Positions 35,404 to 47,994 of a stretch of DNA of 64,000 nucleotides are shown here, one piece after another. Source of the DNA: Paulownia fortunei (Eukaryota > Streptophyta > Magnoliopsida > Lamiales > Paulowniaceae); the NCBI GenBank assembly GCA_019321725.1, contig CM033107.1, forward strand, positions 12,825,445 through 12,889,444, in the 5' to 3' direction. How positions within the stretch are numbered: position 1 is the first letter of the stretch; every line of letters starts with the position of its first letter. The position numbers and the translations under genes are program-made. A model generated the notes under the pieces. It did no database searches and was not told the DNA's origin. It saw nothing but the letters and a program-made list of their open reading frames with translations.

Positions 35404-38400
35404 GTGTCCTTCTCCTCCTCTGTTTTCCACCTATTTCTCTGCTGCTTACCCCTATCGAGGTGTATCTTACTGCGGTTTTGCAATTTCATGCATTTCCAAT
35501 TCTAAATTGTTTTTAGATGCTTATTGAATTTGAAGATTTGGTACTAAACCTTCTGAACCTTTGCTTTTGATTTCCTTTTTTTTCTTTCTAAAAATTCCAA
35601 TTCCAAGTTGTTATTTACATAATTCTCTATTGTACCTTGTAGAAGTTCATTCTCTTCATTGAGTCACTGTTAAAATATATTCTTAATAGGAGTGATTCAG
35701 TTTATTGAGTTTAATATGCAAGTTAGTTGTGCAACAATCCTAGTTTTCAGTTACGGGGAAAACTGCTTAATGTTGGGGCTTTGGGATTATTATGAATTTG
35801 AAACTTGTGAAAAGGTAATCTGCAAATATTTATATTACTTAAACATAGCTACTTTGGCACACTCATGCGTGCGTATGTATGTGATTGAAATTTCGTTAAT
35901 GTATCAAGTGAATGATTATGCTGTATTGTTTGAAATCTGTGTATATGAGGTTGTTCTTTTAAGTAAGGTAGAGTTTTATGAAAGTGGGTGGGTTTTGGAT
36001 GAGGGAAGGGAGTTGAAAGATATGTGCATGATTTCTAGTTTTTAGTGGAGAAATTTAAATGTGGCCACTAAGGGAGACCAAAGTAGTTACGCTAAGCCCA
36101 TCTTCCACCTGGTAATATACGCCATTCTAGTAGTATAATTTCTATAGATTAGAATATCTGTAGCAACAAAATGTGATTGGTTTGATCATTTATTACATTT
36201 ATGGACATCAGTTTAGGTAATTGTGAAACCTAGTCTAATGTATTCTTGCTTAAGTATATGCTGAACTAGATTAAGCATTTCAAATTTCCAAGTTTTCGGA
36301 GAGGTCTAGATATATAGAGATAAGCGAAGAATATTTGATAGCGAGGTTGTTTGGGTAAAATGCACCTTATTGCTGTAAATATTGTTGTTATCATCATTGC
36401 TACTACTATTATTGCTATGATGACAACAATGATGATGCAATGGTTGAATCCACTCCTAATATGCTAGTGCACACCTTCTTAAAGGTACTGTCAATTATTT
36501 ACTTTTCTGGTGTGCAGAAAAAGCATTACATTTAAGAGTGCCAAGGTTGTACCAGCCAGTTACCAAAAGAAGTACTTACAGATTTGCTATACAAGCTTGA
36601 ATACTATCCTAAATAATGCAAATGAAAAATTTATCTTCACAAGTTTCCTGTACCCCAGAGGAAAATGTATTCAGATTTTTCTTTTTTTGCATTTGAGTGG
36701 GTTTATCTCTTTCTTCAGAGGTCCTGTTGTTCTTCTCTTCCCCAATGCAAAAATTTACACAAATGGTTGTCTTCAGTCTATATTGGCTCTGAACTTTAAA
36801 ACTCTTTTTACTGTTTAAGTCAATGTCTAGCGAGGACCAACAAAGACAACCAGACTTCAAAAATCTCTATTTACTTCACAATTTGCCAGCATATAATTTT
36901 GCTGTTTTCTCATAACTTATGTAGATTTTTGTTCACCTTAAGTTACCTCGTGTTTAGATATTCTCTTGAGCTGCCTCCCATGCTATGAAGGCCACTTCTA
37001 TTTCTTTGAGCTTGATAGAAAGATATAACAAAGTGTGATCGTTTTTTGTTTTTCCACCCCTCATCATATTCTCTCCATGCCGTCCAATTGCCTACCAACA
37101 ATTCCACTTCCCATCCATAAAGTACTTCCATCAGTTGGATATCATGGTATACCTGTATTTCCTTTTCTCGTGATGTCGCAAACTCTACACCCCATATTAG
37201 CAGATTTCCCAAGAGTATTGCACTAATCTTTAAGATTCGTATCTAGAAACAAGATGTCATGCCCAAACTTGGCCTTTCTGCTATCCCCATCTGTTGTTTG
37301 GTCTTATACTTTTCTTACACTCCAGAAAGCCACCTTATATTCTCTCCTCTGGATATTTGATATGGATGACCTATGCCCATGATTTATCTTCTTCCTTGGC
37401 AAGTCCCCGCAGCCATTTGCCTACCAATGCTTAGTTGAAATCATCCAAACTTGTTTACCCATTTCTTCACTCTGTATTGAGTTACAAACATCGTCCCAAA
37501 TGACCCGATGATTCCTGAATCTTCATTTGACCTCTCTTAAAGAATTTGCTTTTGCAATATCTCTAATCCATCTCTCATAGATTTTTGAGTTTCAAACAGT
37601 GGCAGAAAATATATTGGAGGATTAGACCCAATATACATATGCGAATCAATCTACAAGATTTTGTAAGTTTTTTCATCTTCTGAAAAGCTAATTTTGTTTG
37701 CTTGTCAATATAATAGAGTTCGTCATCCTCTTGTGCTTGTGCCTTGATGTATTTTACGTAAAGATGCTGCCTTGCATCTTAAATTTGAGGCCATTAATTG
37801 AAAAGTTTTGGCTTTTCCCATCGCAAGCATCCACTTATAGTTGAAATAATTTTTACCAACAAGATTGACTGGAAGATATGAGCAAGCATCTTGATTTACC
37901 AGATTTGAATTTCATAAGCATAACAGAAAAATAAAGTATCATAAGCTAAAATAAAAGGCTGATTCCACTCCTTTCTACATCTCTAGCTGTCACAGTGAAC
38001 CTTTCAATCATCCACACAACTTTAACCTTCTTCAAGATCAACCTGATTACTTCCTTTACAATTATAAGATGAAAAGAGAGTTAAAATATCTGCCCTCTTG
38101 TGCTAGAGAGAAACTTGACTGGGTATCCATTAACCATAACTATGGTCTACATTGTCTAAATGCAATATTTGATTCTCTAAATCCATTTTCTCTATTAACC
38201 ATCACACTCAAAGTGCCTATCGGAAACTCCGTTTTTCCATTATCGCAAGCTTTCTCAACACCCAATTTGCATTCCATCTCTCCTACTCCTTAATTTTAAT
38301 CAACAGCTTAACTGGATACAGCAATGAAATAAAGAATCCATCTACCCTATGCAAAAGAATGTTGCTTTTGAGAGAGAAACTTTGGAGTAATTTTTCTGAG

Positions 38401-41400
38401 TCTCTAGGCAAGCAATTTTGCAATTGTATTGTACTCATATCCTGCAAGTAAATTGTGTTAACCCTAAAAAATTGGCTTTCCCTTTTTGCTTGAAATCAAA
38501 ACCAAGAATGAAGTATTGAAGCTTTTTCTCAATTTATCCCTGTTTGGTCAAAATTATCTAACAACCTCTGTTAAATTCCTTTGAACATATTTTTTTACAA
38601 CGCATAATGAGACCAACTGACTTGATATATCTATATTACTTGATTTCAATGCCATTCTTTTTGTCCCTCCTCTGAGGTGATCTTCCATTGAGTCACTAGC
38701 CTCAATAGTCTTACACTAATCACCAACTTTCCATTTCATAATACAAAAGTTCTGTAGAAATATAACTCGTCCTTTGTCAATCTTAGATTTCTCTCTAAGT
38801 TCTGCATATGCAGTGACAACTCATATTATCTCCCCCCCCGAACATAATTATCCTTTTTTTTTAAAAAAATATGGTATTTTTGTCTTCTTGTCCGAGCCAT
38901 ATTGCTCTCAGTTCATATCTTAGAAACTATGAGATTGCTCAATCTCCTTTAACTTCTTCTATTCTGAATTTTTCATTGTCTGGGAGACAAAGGTTGTGAT
39001 TGGATGGCATTGATTTTATGAGAAAAAGTTTAATGATGATATTTAATGTGACATGTTTTTCTTTTGAGATGGTGTTTGATTAGTTGTGTTTATGAAAAAA
39101 AACTAAAGAAATATGTTTGGTTAGTAACGGATGGTTTTTTTTAATGGAAAAAATGTAATGATGACACTTGATGTGATTTTTTTTATTTTTTTAATTTTTT
39201 TATGAGATGGTGTTTGCTTGGGTTGTTGTTTTATATAAAAAACTAAGTAGGTGGAGATATGTGATTTTTCAAAAATTTCTTTTAAATACCAAACACACAT
39301 CTATTTCCACAAAAAAAAAAAAAAAAAAAGAAAATTCTGGAAACACAATTTTGTGAAATGAAGTGGCCAAGTAATTGTAGCTTAATAATTTTCGCCTTAA
39401 GATATAATTGCTCACTATCTTGAAAGACTTTTTACTTTTTAAAAAAATTATGATTCTATTCTTTGAGTTGCAATCATAAATTTAGGTGCATGGTAAACAT
39501 GCATGCCATATCTTTTTTCTCACATGAAAATTTGATATAAAATTTGCCATACAAACACATTATCCAGTTTTAGACACAATTTCCAAATTATTGTTACTTT
39601 TTGTTTTTGGGTAAAAAGAGGATTGTGGCATAATGGGCTTACTTCACATTTATCCTTACTTTGCGAAAATGCTTAACTTTTGTTGTTAGAGCAGTCCATT
39701 TGACCCATATATAAACTATTCAAATTTTCCTCCCACTATACATATGGGATTCCAATCACTTCCCATTGGAAATGCGACATCGTAGTTGAATTCTTCCACA
39801 CTCTAGGACCATCTCGTACACATTTGGTTGCGCCTCTTGCACCAATAGTAATCTCGAGGTCGGCTCTAATACTATTTTGTCATGTTCTTGGCCCTTTGTA
39901 TGGGGGCTGCAAGTGAGACTAAGACACAATGGGCATCAACTACTTCGCACTTATCCTTGGTTTGCGAAAATTATTAATCCAAATTGATAGAGGAGTTCAT
40001 TGTATCTACTTATTAACTAGTCCAAATTATCTCGCACAGTCCATGTGGGATATGACAATCACCCCCATTAGATTTGCAATGAGAACGTTACATTCCTTCC
40101 TCACTATGGGATCACCCCACCCCAATATAGATCCGGCTGGGCCTCCTGCTCCAATAGTACCTTTAGACTCGGCTCTGATAACATTTTTTCATGCCTCCAA
40201 CCCACAGAGTGGCGGCCTGCAAGCAAGACTTCGATGCCATTACTTGACACTCGTCCTAGTTTTGCGAAAATGGTTAACCTAATTTGCTAGAGTAGTTTAT
40301 TATATCTACTTATAAACCATTCTAATTTTCTTCCGATAATCCATGTGGATACCCAAGGATGGATTTTTTTGAAAAGCTTTAAATTTTTGAATGATTGTTG
40401 CTGAAAAGTTTTACTTACCAGATCCAAAAATGTTGATTTTTTTTATTAAATAATGAAGAACCCAAGTCATTTGTTCTATTGCAATGTCATCCACTAAGGA
40501 CATACACGTCAGCACTCTCTTTGGACTATTGATCTCTGAAAGTAGAGAGAGAAAGTAGAAAATGGGGGAGGTGGGAGGAGGGGAGAGGGACAGAAATATG
40601 GGGAAACACAAAGAGGGAGGGGGGAGGACGGAAGTGGGGACAGATTGATAATAATTTAACTGTATCATTATCAACCACTGAATATGTTTTTCACACTTAT
40701 ATGTTGAAAATGAATCCCACATCAAGAAATGAATGTCGTAAATTGTTGAATGGAGAGGGGGTTAGATTATTGAGCAGCCTCAACTGAATACCATTCTTTG
40801 ATGCAAGCTCTCTAGTTCTTTGCTAGCTGTTTGTGTACTAGTTCTAGTGCTATTTTGAACACATAACATATCAATACCTAATTTTTTGTAATCACAAGCT
40901 CAAAAATAACTTAATTAAAAATGACATGGAGTAACCCACAAGTCATTGAAACACTAGTAGATAATTGATATATATGATCTCCTTTGATAAAGCAATTTTC
41001 TGCTTACTGCATCTGATCGAAACTGTTGCTTTTCAGAGCAATTGAACACACAAACTTGCATTCCTCTTTTCATTTTTCTTTATTAATTCTTGAGGGAAGT
41101 ACTTGATTTTGATGTAAATTTCCTTCATGTGCTTCATGTGAGTTTCTGACACTGTCAATGATTTGCTTTCAAAGGATTTATGATGTAGATTAGAACAACT
41201 AACAAAACTAAAAAGAAACAGAAATCACCAAGAATATCATTGAGCATCTGTTATGGGAATGCTTCAAAACTTTGAGAATCTTAAAACTGAATCCGTTGTC
41301 ATATCTCTATTAACTTAGAGGCATTACAGGACTTTATTTGGGCTTGTGGAAGGATTCTGAATTCAAAAACTTCATTCTGCCTGGTAAATAATATTAATAT

Positions 41401-41927
41401 CATAATTCAAAGAGTAACATAGGTTGACCCTTAAGGACATAAAATTATGTTTCGAAAATAAAGATTTTCTATCCCCTATACCACACACTTAAAGACTAAG
41501 CTAAATAATGGAAAAGCCTCTAATTTGGGCACAAATAATTTAGCAGTGATTTGACAGATGGAATATTGTAGGAGCCCGTTTTATTCCAAAGTTCTTCTGT
41601 AAAACTGCTTTTTCTGACACCTTTACTGTCTGCATCAGTTTTATTACCATTCTTGCCAGTAAGAATGTAGTTGTGTTTCCTTTAATTCAAAGAGTATCTT
41701 CATTCGGTGCGTTTTTTGAAATTTTCTTTATATTTTGGTTACTTGCCTTGTCCTATTCTCCCGTGAATTTAACTTTATTCTATAGAACATTAAGTGAAGT
41801 GAAGCCTGTTAACATCTGATTTCCAGATAATTAATGACCGATCCGTTGGGGGAAAATGCTATGGATTTGTTACTTTCGCTAATCCTAGATCAGCAATGCA
41901 AGCCATCAGGGAAATGGATGGCAAGGT

Positions 41928-42009
<82 letters not shown>

Positions 42010-45000
42010 TAAGTCTAACTGATTAATAGTATTAACTTACATTTGTTTGTTTTTCATACTCATATGGAGGTAGACTTCTTTCCCTTATATTCGGTTGTAT
42101 AACTTTCAGCTGTTAATTCTTCAAAATATTAACATAATAAAGCTTTCATTCAGACCATTGATGGGAGAGTTGTTAAGGTGAATGAAGTGAGGACTAGGGG
42201 TGGGAGACCAATGTTTAACCATGAGAGCTCTCGACATGATTCAGGGAGGAGTATTGATGGTGATAGAGGTAGAGATCGAGGAAGAGATGGTAATTATGAT
42301 AGGCAGCGTCATGAGGAGGGACATCGGGAAAGGTCTCAAGACCATGAGCAAAACAGGGAGAGAGGTCATGATCGTATACATGGTCATGATCGTTCGAGGT
42401 TCGATATGTGGATGAAGAGAGATTTCAGGATTATAATAGACATATGGATGATGTTGAGCAGGAGCATGGGAGAAAGCGTGAGCGTGACTGGGAAAGAGAG
42501 AGTGATAAAAATATTGAGCAACAGAAGAACAACAGTCATCACAAAAGTGGGGACAAGGATAAACATCAACAACTCCACTTACTGAATAGGTATTATACTC
42601 TGGGCTTTGTACTTAATATTGATACTAAGCACTGAAGGGTGTGGAATTATTTCTTTGTTTATTTCATGATACTCTAAAGCTGTTCCTAATTCTTCTCTGA
42701 AGATGCCAGTGATGAGATCTTTTAGCCAGCTATAAGTGTTTCTATAAGTTTCTGGCTTGAATTTTATAGATACTCTTCCCTCTCAAAGACATTGGGTACA
42801 ACTTTTTTGATTTCTCTGTGTATTTGCATTCAACACTAATCTCCACTGTCAAATTGCATAGTTATGAACATTATGAACACAGACAGTTGAGTATCACTAA
42901 TTTAGTGGGTTGGTATCAGTGGAGCTCCAAATTCCTTGAAGCCTATGCATTTCTTCATTGTCACTGATACAAAAACCCATAAATTTAAACTTTGTAATTG
43001 TGTTTGCCTAAATTCCTTTTGAGTACAAGCTGCTGATGGGAGACGAAATGAAAATAACAATCTGAGTTTGTGGATGCTCCATTGGAGTAACAATATTGAA
43101 AAAAGAGCTTGGTCATAGTCACAGCTATAGAAAGCAAACATGGGGAGGGAGATGTCTAATTATCCTGACAGCTGCTCACTTTTATCGTTCCAAAAAAATG
43201 GGATAGCAGGAAGCCTGTCACGGTGGCAACACCATGATTTGCAGGTGGCCGCATTTTCAACAGTGGTGATTGGTTAGTCATCTTCAAAAAAGCCGGGAGC
43301 CACCAGAGCTGTGAAGAAGGTCATGTAGGGTTCTCTTTGGAAATGGGAGCTTGTGAAGAAAACATTGAAAAGAGGCATCAAGGACGACACTGATTAGTGT
43401 CAAGTTTTAATTTTTTAATGTGTTTTATGTTGAGTACCATAGTATGATAAATGCCATTTTTTGTTGATTTTCTTTTTAAAAATTAGTCACCTCCCTGCTT
43501 ATGTTCTCTATTTCTTTTTGTACACTGCTTCAAAAATAGTAAATAGGAAATATGCTTGACTAGATCGAAATTGGGTTCTTTAAGGTCTTCGGTTTGGTTT
43601 AAATGACATAATTTGTACACAATTGTTCTGTCTGCCTGAATTACATCAACATGACATCTTTTGGGCACATGTTCCTACACCTAAGTTGAGATGTTTTGGG
43701 CATGTTGATACCACATCTAACCCTCAAAAGGAGATGCTTCAGAGCCTTCTTGAATTTTCCTGGCCACAGCATGAGACTCATAATATAAAGTTTGCCACAT
43801 AATGGAAAAAGAAAAAAAAAGACTTACTGGTGATTTGTCATTTTTGTTGCATAGAGCAATCAGTTTGCTGACATTTTGGGGCCTTTTTATACCATTCTGT
43901 TGACATCAAGGTGCTAATAATAGTGCCTATTTACTATTGGTTAACTAGGAGGTCTATGTTTGGATATATTACTTCAAGCACTGAAGATATTTTAGATATG
44001 ACCTGCATGGTAGGTGTGCATTAGTCATCGTTTATCTAGGACCTTGATTCTGGCAATCAGTTCATGCAGTCTAATCTTGCAAATATTGCTTGACTTGCTT
44101 AACTAGTCAGAGGATTGATTATATTTGCAGTCATTTAGTTGCAATGACAAACTAGCTTTGGAGTGTTTACGGTTGTCAGACAATACATGTGAATTTAGTT
44201 CTGTAGCTTCAATTTGTAGCTGCTGCATTTAGTTATTTTCTTTGTAGTTTATTTGATGGCAAGCTGCTGTAGAAATTGAAATTATATTTGCCTGAGCAGG
44301 TCTAGATTTGATGATCATGAGAGTAGAGAGCTTTCTTTGGAGTCATTCAATGATGATCAGGATCAGGTTGAACTCTCATCTTTCTTATATATGTGTGTGT
44401 GTATATATATATATATATACATCGGTTCGAATCTGGTTGACTACTAGCATGACTATTTCTTGTCTGCATCAACAGGGCAAAAGCAAATTAGCAGTTTCAA
44501 ATCAAAAGCTTGAAGAACTTCGTAAGGAGGTATACATTGTATTTCTAGAGTTAAAACCAGACAATATGCTGCAGCATGCTTCTGACGTGCTGTAGCTTGG
44601 CCTCTAAAAGTCAGAGGAGTTTGTTTAAAAGACACACTAATCAAAGATGGGAAAGATGCACAGAGAAAGCTCGGGTTTCACCTGAACCCAGTCAGGTTGA
44701 CCCAACTGGGTTGCACTGACCCCAGTTTGCTCTGACTCGCCTTGAAATCCCCTACCTGATCATTTAACTATTCTAAGCCCAATCCAAGTCCAGATCCAGT
44801 GAAATAGTCATTGTACATTTAAAAAAGTTTTTCTTGCATAAATCATTGGCACCACTAGGATAGAATGCTGAAAATATAGATAGTCCTCAATCAATATCTT
44901 ATTAGATATCTCTATATTTATTAGGTGTATTTGGGAAACTTGATAGCCGTTTCGCAGGGTTTGAAGTTTTTTTGAGGGATGAGTTAATTTGTGATCTATA

Positions 45001-45288
45001 TTTTCTATGAACTGATTTACCTAAGGCAAAGTAAATAAAGATAAAGAAAAATAAGCACCCTGTGACTTGCATAATTCTTTCATCCTAGACCTTTCTGAAT
45101 GTCAAACTTGTGTCTTTTATATTTTCCAAACGTGTAGTGTTAAAAGTTGCAATTTCACGCTTCATAGAGCATACCTAGGCATTAGAGGGTGATGGAGGGG
45201 TTACGAAGTTGTTCGTTGGAGGGTGTTGAGAGAAGCAAGAGCAGAGAGGGATGGATAAGCTGGAGGAGCTGTGCTGGTGGTGGAGAAT

Positions 45289-45324
<36 letters not shown>

Positions 45325-47994
45325 GGTGTGGGTGGAGGTAGTTGGAAGGCGACATGAGAGACAAAGAGGGGTGGTTGGAAAGGAAACGTGCTGTAGGTGG
45401 TGGTGGCTGCAGGAGTGTGGATAGCGAGTGTGGGATTTTGTGAAGGGTGAAGGTGAGAGGGTGAGGAGTGAATTGCTGTGCCAATTGTTGTGCGCTGGGG
45501 AGAGAGATTGAGAGAGAAGGGTTGCTGGGTTATGCTTTGGGGGTTTAAGAGTGGAGGGCACACATGATTTGAGAGTTCACTTCTATGGTGTAATATTTCA
45601 GGAATTGTGGTTGTAGTTTGTACTGAAGCTTAAACGGGTGTAAAATTGATTTATTGGGTTGGAGTTTGTACTGAAGCTCATGATGGATTTCTTGTCTAAA
45701 ACCCAGTAATGTAATATCTAAGTGGATTACCCATGGGGACGCCTTCATATTATTGGATGAACACCCAAACTCATTTACGACAGGTGGATTTGGTTGCATC
45801 GATGGTTTAGTCAAAATTTGTAACCACTGCTGTACCTGGCTCCATGTCCTGATAGATTTTATGAAAATCTAGTTGCATCAAATGAAACTTACGGGAAGCA
45901 TACTTCTAAGATCTGCATCACCTCCCTTAAATACTGTCAGGCTTTGCTTTACAAGGAAACACCACAAACACATACATTCACACATTACTCTGCATTTTCT
46001 TGTTATCTGAGGAATTCTAAAAGGTAGACAACGCCTATTACTTCTGATATATAGTTGTATATAGGAATTAAATTCTCGGCGGCAATTTTGTCTGTCTAAT
46101 TATTGGTATCTATCATTAGTAGGGAACTTCATCAAAGAACTTTGAGACCTTTGGTTGGTGGGCCATCTATTCTTGTTCTTGTGAACCTTTGGTCACAGTT
46201 CAGGTGGTAATAGAAAATAATATTTAACTTATTGATCAGATATCTCAGATGGAAGAATTGGTCACAGACAAACAAGAAGTTGTTTCTAAATTACAGGAAA
46301 AATACCAGGTAAATAGTTCATCCAACTGATTATGGTTTTATTTAGTAGTTTTCTAATATAGCGTTCCATTGCATTGGTTCTTTATGCTTTCCTTTCCTAA
46401 GAATCATTTTGTGACCTTAGAAATTGGAGGATTCATTAATTTCAGCAAAAAAGCTTACTTCACGTCGTCACATACAAATAGCCAAGGTAATGCGATGTAT
46501 TATTAGGTATGATTTTCATTCAAGGTAGAAATCCTTAAATTTGGTAGTTATTCTCTCAAATGTTTTGACTGATGCAGTTGCATAAATGTTATCTGCAAAT
46601 GAGAGACTATGATGAGAGATTCAAGAAATCGGAACAAGAACTCCAGGTTAGCATTCCCAAAAATCTATATGTATTCCTTTTCTACATATTTGTGTAGACA
46701 ATTCTAAGTGTTTAAGGTCTGTGATATTTACTATTGTATAGTTCTTTACATCATCTTTGATTCAACTTTTTTCACTATATGTTAGTGTTAACTTAAAAAA
46801 ATTAACATCTATAGATCAGCCAAAAGTTGTCCCCTCTTTGTTCATAAATTACATAATTTTGATATGGAAATATACAGTTGAATAGTTTCACCAATTAGAA
46901 GTTTTAGATGATGCCAAAATTCTTAGTGGAAATTGTCATCATCAACCATGAAAAAGAACTGACTATAGGTGAAGAAACTGTCTCATATGTGACTGCTAGC
47001 AGGGTGATGGATGACCAAGCAAATATATAAGAAGCTTTAGCAGCTGATGCAGGAGTACTGGTTGGAAAAGGCAAAAATAAGTAAGAAGGAAGTTGCGATA
47101 GGATTTGTAGCATTCAGGAAGTGAGACAATGATACTGAATTAAGAAAATTGTAGAAAAAATTGAATAAGATGTACCATGCCGAGAGGACGGTGTTAAGAA
47201 AAGTTTGGTGAAACAGTTGTGGTGTCTTCAGAATTATGCGGAAAGGTGGCTAGCTTAGAAGGATGTTGGAGTAGGGCTGTCAGGAACTGTGCCAGCTATG
47301 GCACAGTTATGTATGATGTGTCGTGGTGCGGTAGCATGGTGGGAATAGAGCAGCTGAAGAATGTATTATTTCGGGGGAATTCATATTGATAACATCTACT
47401 TGCTTTAGAAAATTTAAAAAGGATTCTCGGGTCAGATTGAAGATGTCTATGACGAAACATGTTTTGTCCCGAAAAGATAAGAAAAGTTCACTCTGCAACT
47501 CTTCCTCTGAATAGTAAATCCATGAAGATGAGGAAGTAATAATATTTTCATAGTTTTTCATTATGTATTTTATGCCACGTTCTGCTAAGGAAAGTAGGCA
47601 ACTATTTGTGCTATGGAAATACTAATTTGCCACAGTTTCTATTGACATTTTTAGTTTATAATGCTACTGGAGCAGGCACAGTAAAGCCCATTTTATGAAA
47701 TTTTGGAGGGTTATATAAATGAATCCTATATTTACATACTGGACGAACAAAATTTTAATTAAACAAATGAATTTCACTTGTCGTCTGAGATTTGTCGAAG
47801 GAAGAAAGAAATCTCTTGCATACCTCTTATATAACCTCTCCACAACCCCACCCAAAAAAAAAAAAGAAAGGCGACAATTTTACATTGTTACTCAAACTTT
47901 TTCCTTGCAGTGGCTAGTAGATTCCACCATGATTGAGTTGGGAAACGACGGAGGAGTTGGTGGTGATGGAATAGTGACAAATGGGAGGGCTTGA
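35293..47994 (+). CDS. RRM-type RNA-binding protein with charged Arg/Asp/His-rich and coiled-coil regions (nine exons, frame break in exon 3)
   Basis: Exons: 35293-35403, 41827-41925, 42154-42589, 44300-44366, 44476-44529, 46240-46308, 46421-46486, 46578-46646, 47911-47994; all eight introns are GT-AG and junction phases agree. Total 1055 bases, so about 351 residues after allowing for one missing base. The RRM (residues about 8-80) has RNP2 IYVGGL in exon 1 and RNP1 KCYGFVTF in exon 2. It is followed by an Arg/Asp/Gly/His-rich segment and then exons 5-8, rich in Lys, Glu, Gln and Leu, likely a coiled coil. The short C-terminus ends VTNGRA. RRM proteins bind single-stranded RNA; with an RS/RD-like tail a nuclear role in RNA processing is plausible but inferred. 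Start choice: ATG 35293 lies directly before the RRM. I do not know a gene symbol. The exon 3 frameshift means it is either a pseudogene/variant or a sequence error. Confidence 0.85.
35404..41826 (+). other. RRM gene intron 1 (6.4 kb)
   Basis: The intron starts GTGTCC and ends TTTCCAG. It holds no convincing gene; ORFs in it are short. It contains a tandem repeat at 39631-40350 and an A run near 39310-39330. It splits the RRM between beta-strand regions, so correct removal is needed to make the domain. Confidence 0.85.
39631..40350 (+). repeat. Tandem repeat in intron 1, about 300-bp period, 2.4 units
   Basis: Units start near 39631, 39930 and 40237. Each opens with a phrase like ACTTCACATTTATCC and then TTTGCGAAAAT (at about 39661, 39961 and 40261). 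Units one and two both contain GGCTCT(A/G)ATA and a TCATG stretch 200-260 bp in. The third unit is partial. Confidence 0.85.
41827..41925 (+). CDS. RRM gene exon 2
   Basis: It encodes 33 residues in phase 0, from IINDRSVGGKCYGFVTF (RNP1) to MDGK. It is preceded by TTTCCAG and followed by a GTGCTC donor. Confidence 0.93.
41929..42010. repeat. (CT)n microsatellite adjoining the intron 2 splice donor
   Basis: About 40 CT units, with one interruption near 41981, begin at the fourth base of intron 2. Intron 2 is only 228 bp (41926-42153), so the repeat fills over a third of it. Confidence 0.95.
42154..42589 (+). CDS. RRM gene exon 3 (charged region, one-base frame break)
   Basis: It starts TIDGRVVKVNEVRTRGG, closing the RRM, and continues with Arg/Asp/His/Gly-rich sequence. 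The exon 2 frame is natural to about 42399 (HDRSRF). The charged style then continues only in the frame starting RYVDEERFQDYNRHMDD, which also has the right phase for exon 4 (AG|G). Moving between the two needs one inserted base (or two removed) near 42397-42408. In the unshifted frame the sequence becomes uncharged and stops at 42583-42585. Confidence 0.85.
44300..44366 (+). CDS. RRM gene exon 4
   Basis: It is preceded by CCTGAGCAG. One base completes the Arg codon split with exon 3, then come SRFDDHESRELSLESFNDDQ and DQ. It ends phase 0 before GTTGAAC. Confidence 0.85.
44384..44420. repeat. TG/TA dinucleotide repeat in intron 4
   Basis: A (TG)n run followed by (TA)n lies within the 109-bp intron 4. 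Confidence 0.85.
44476..44529 (+). CDS. RRM gene exon 5
   Basis: Eighteen codons in phase 0 (GKSKLAVSNQKLEELRKE) between CATCAACAG and GTATAC. The spacing of Leu and charged residues fits a coiled coil. Confidence 0.85.
45292..45322. repeat. (GA)n microsatellite in intron 5
   Basis: About 15 GA units lie in intron 5 (44530-46239). The surrounding 45180-45560 is purine-rich on the plus strand; the Ser/Pro/His-rich minus-strand ORFs there follow from that composition and are not treated as genes. Confidence 0.92.
46240..46646 (+). CDS. RRM gene exons 6-8 (46240-46308, 46421-46486, 46578-46646)
   Basis: Three phase-0 exons of 69, 66 and 69 bp. They encode ISQMEELVTDKQ...KLQEKYQ, then KLEDSLISAKKL...IQIAK, then LHKCYLQMRDYDERFKKSEQ ending in ELQ. 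They are separated by short introns with AG acceptors and GTAA/GTTAGC donors. Regular hydrophobic spacing and many Lys/Glu/Gln residues suggest a coiled coil for self-association or partner binding (inference). Confidence 0.87.
47911..47994 (+). CDS. RRM gene last exon
   Basis: After TTTTTCCTTGCAG it encodes 27 residues, WLVDSTMIELGN then a Gly-rich run and VTNGRA, and ends at TGA 47992-47994. It follows the 1264-bp intron 8 (46647-47910), in which I see no further exon. Confidence 0.8.
   Translation, partial: WLVDSTMIELGNDGGVGGDGIVTNGRA

Noticed and set aside
36943..37212. 89-residue minus-strand ORF in intron 1
   Set aside because: Trp/Gly-containing and protein-like, but no recognised motif and no continuation on either side; left as intron sequence.
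45175..45563. Ser/Pro/His-rich minus-strand ORFs up to 128 residues
   Set aside because: They lie in intron 5 over a purine-rich tract and a GA microsatellite; composition explains the long open frames.
46880..47110. Possible extra exon of the RRM gene in intron 8
   Set aside because: A protein-like stretch (VSYVTASRVMDDQ) is present, but it has stops, no matching splice sites in phase, and the exon 8 to exon 9 junction is already in frame.
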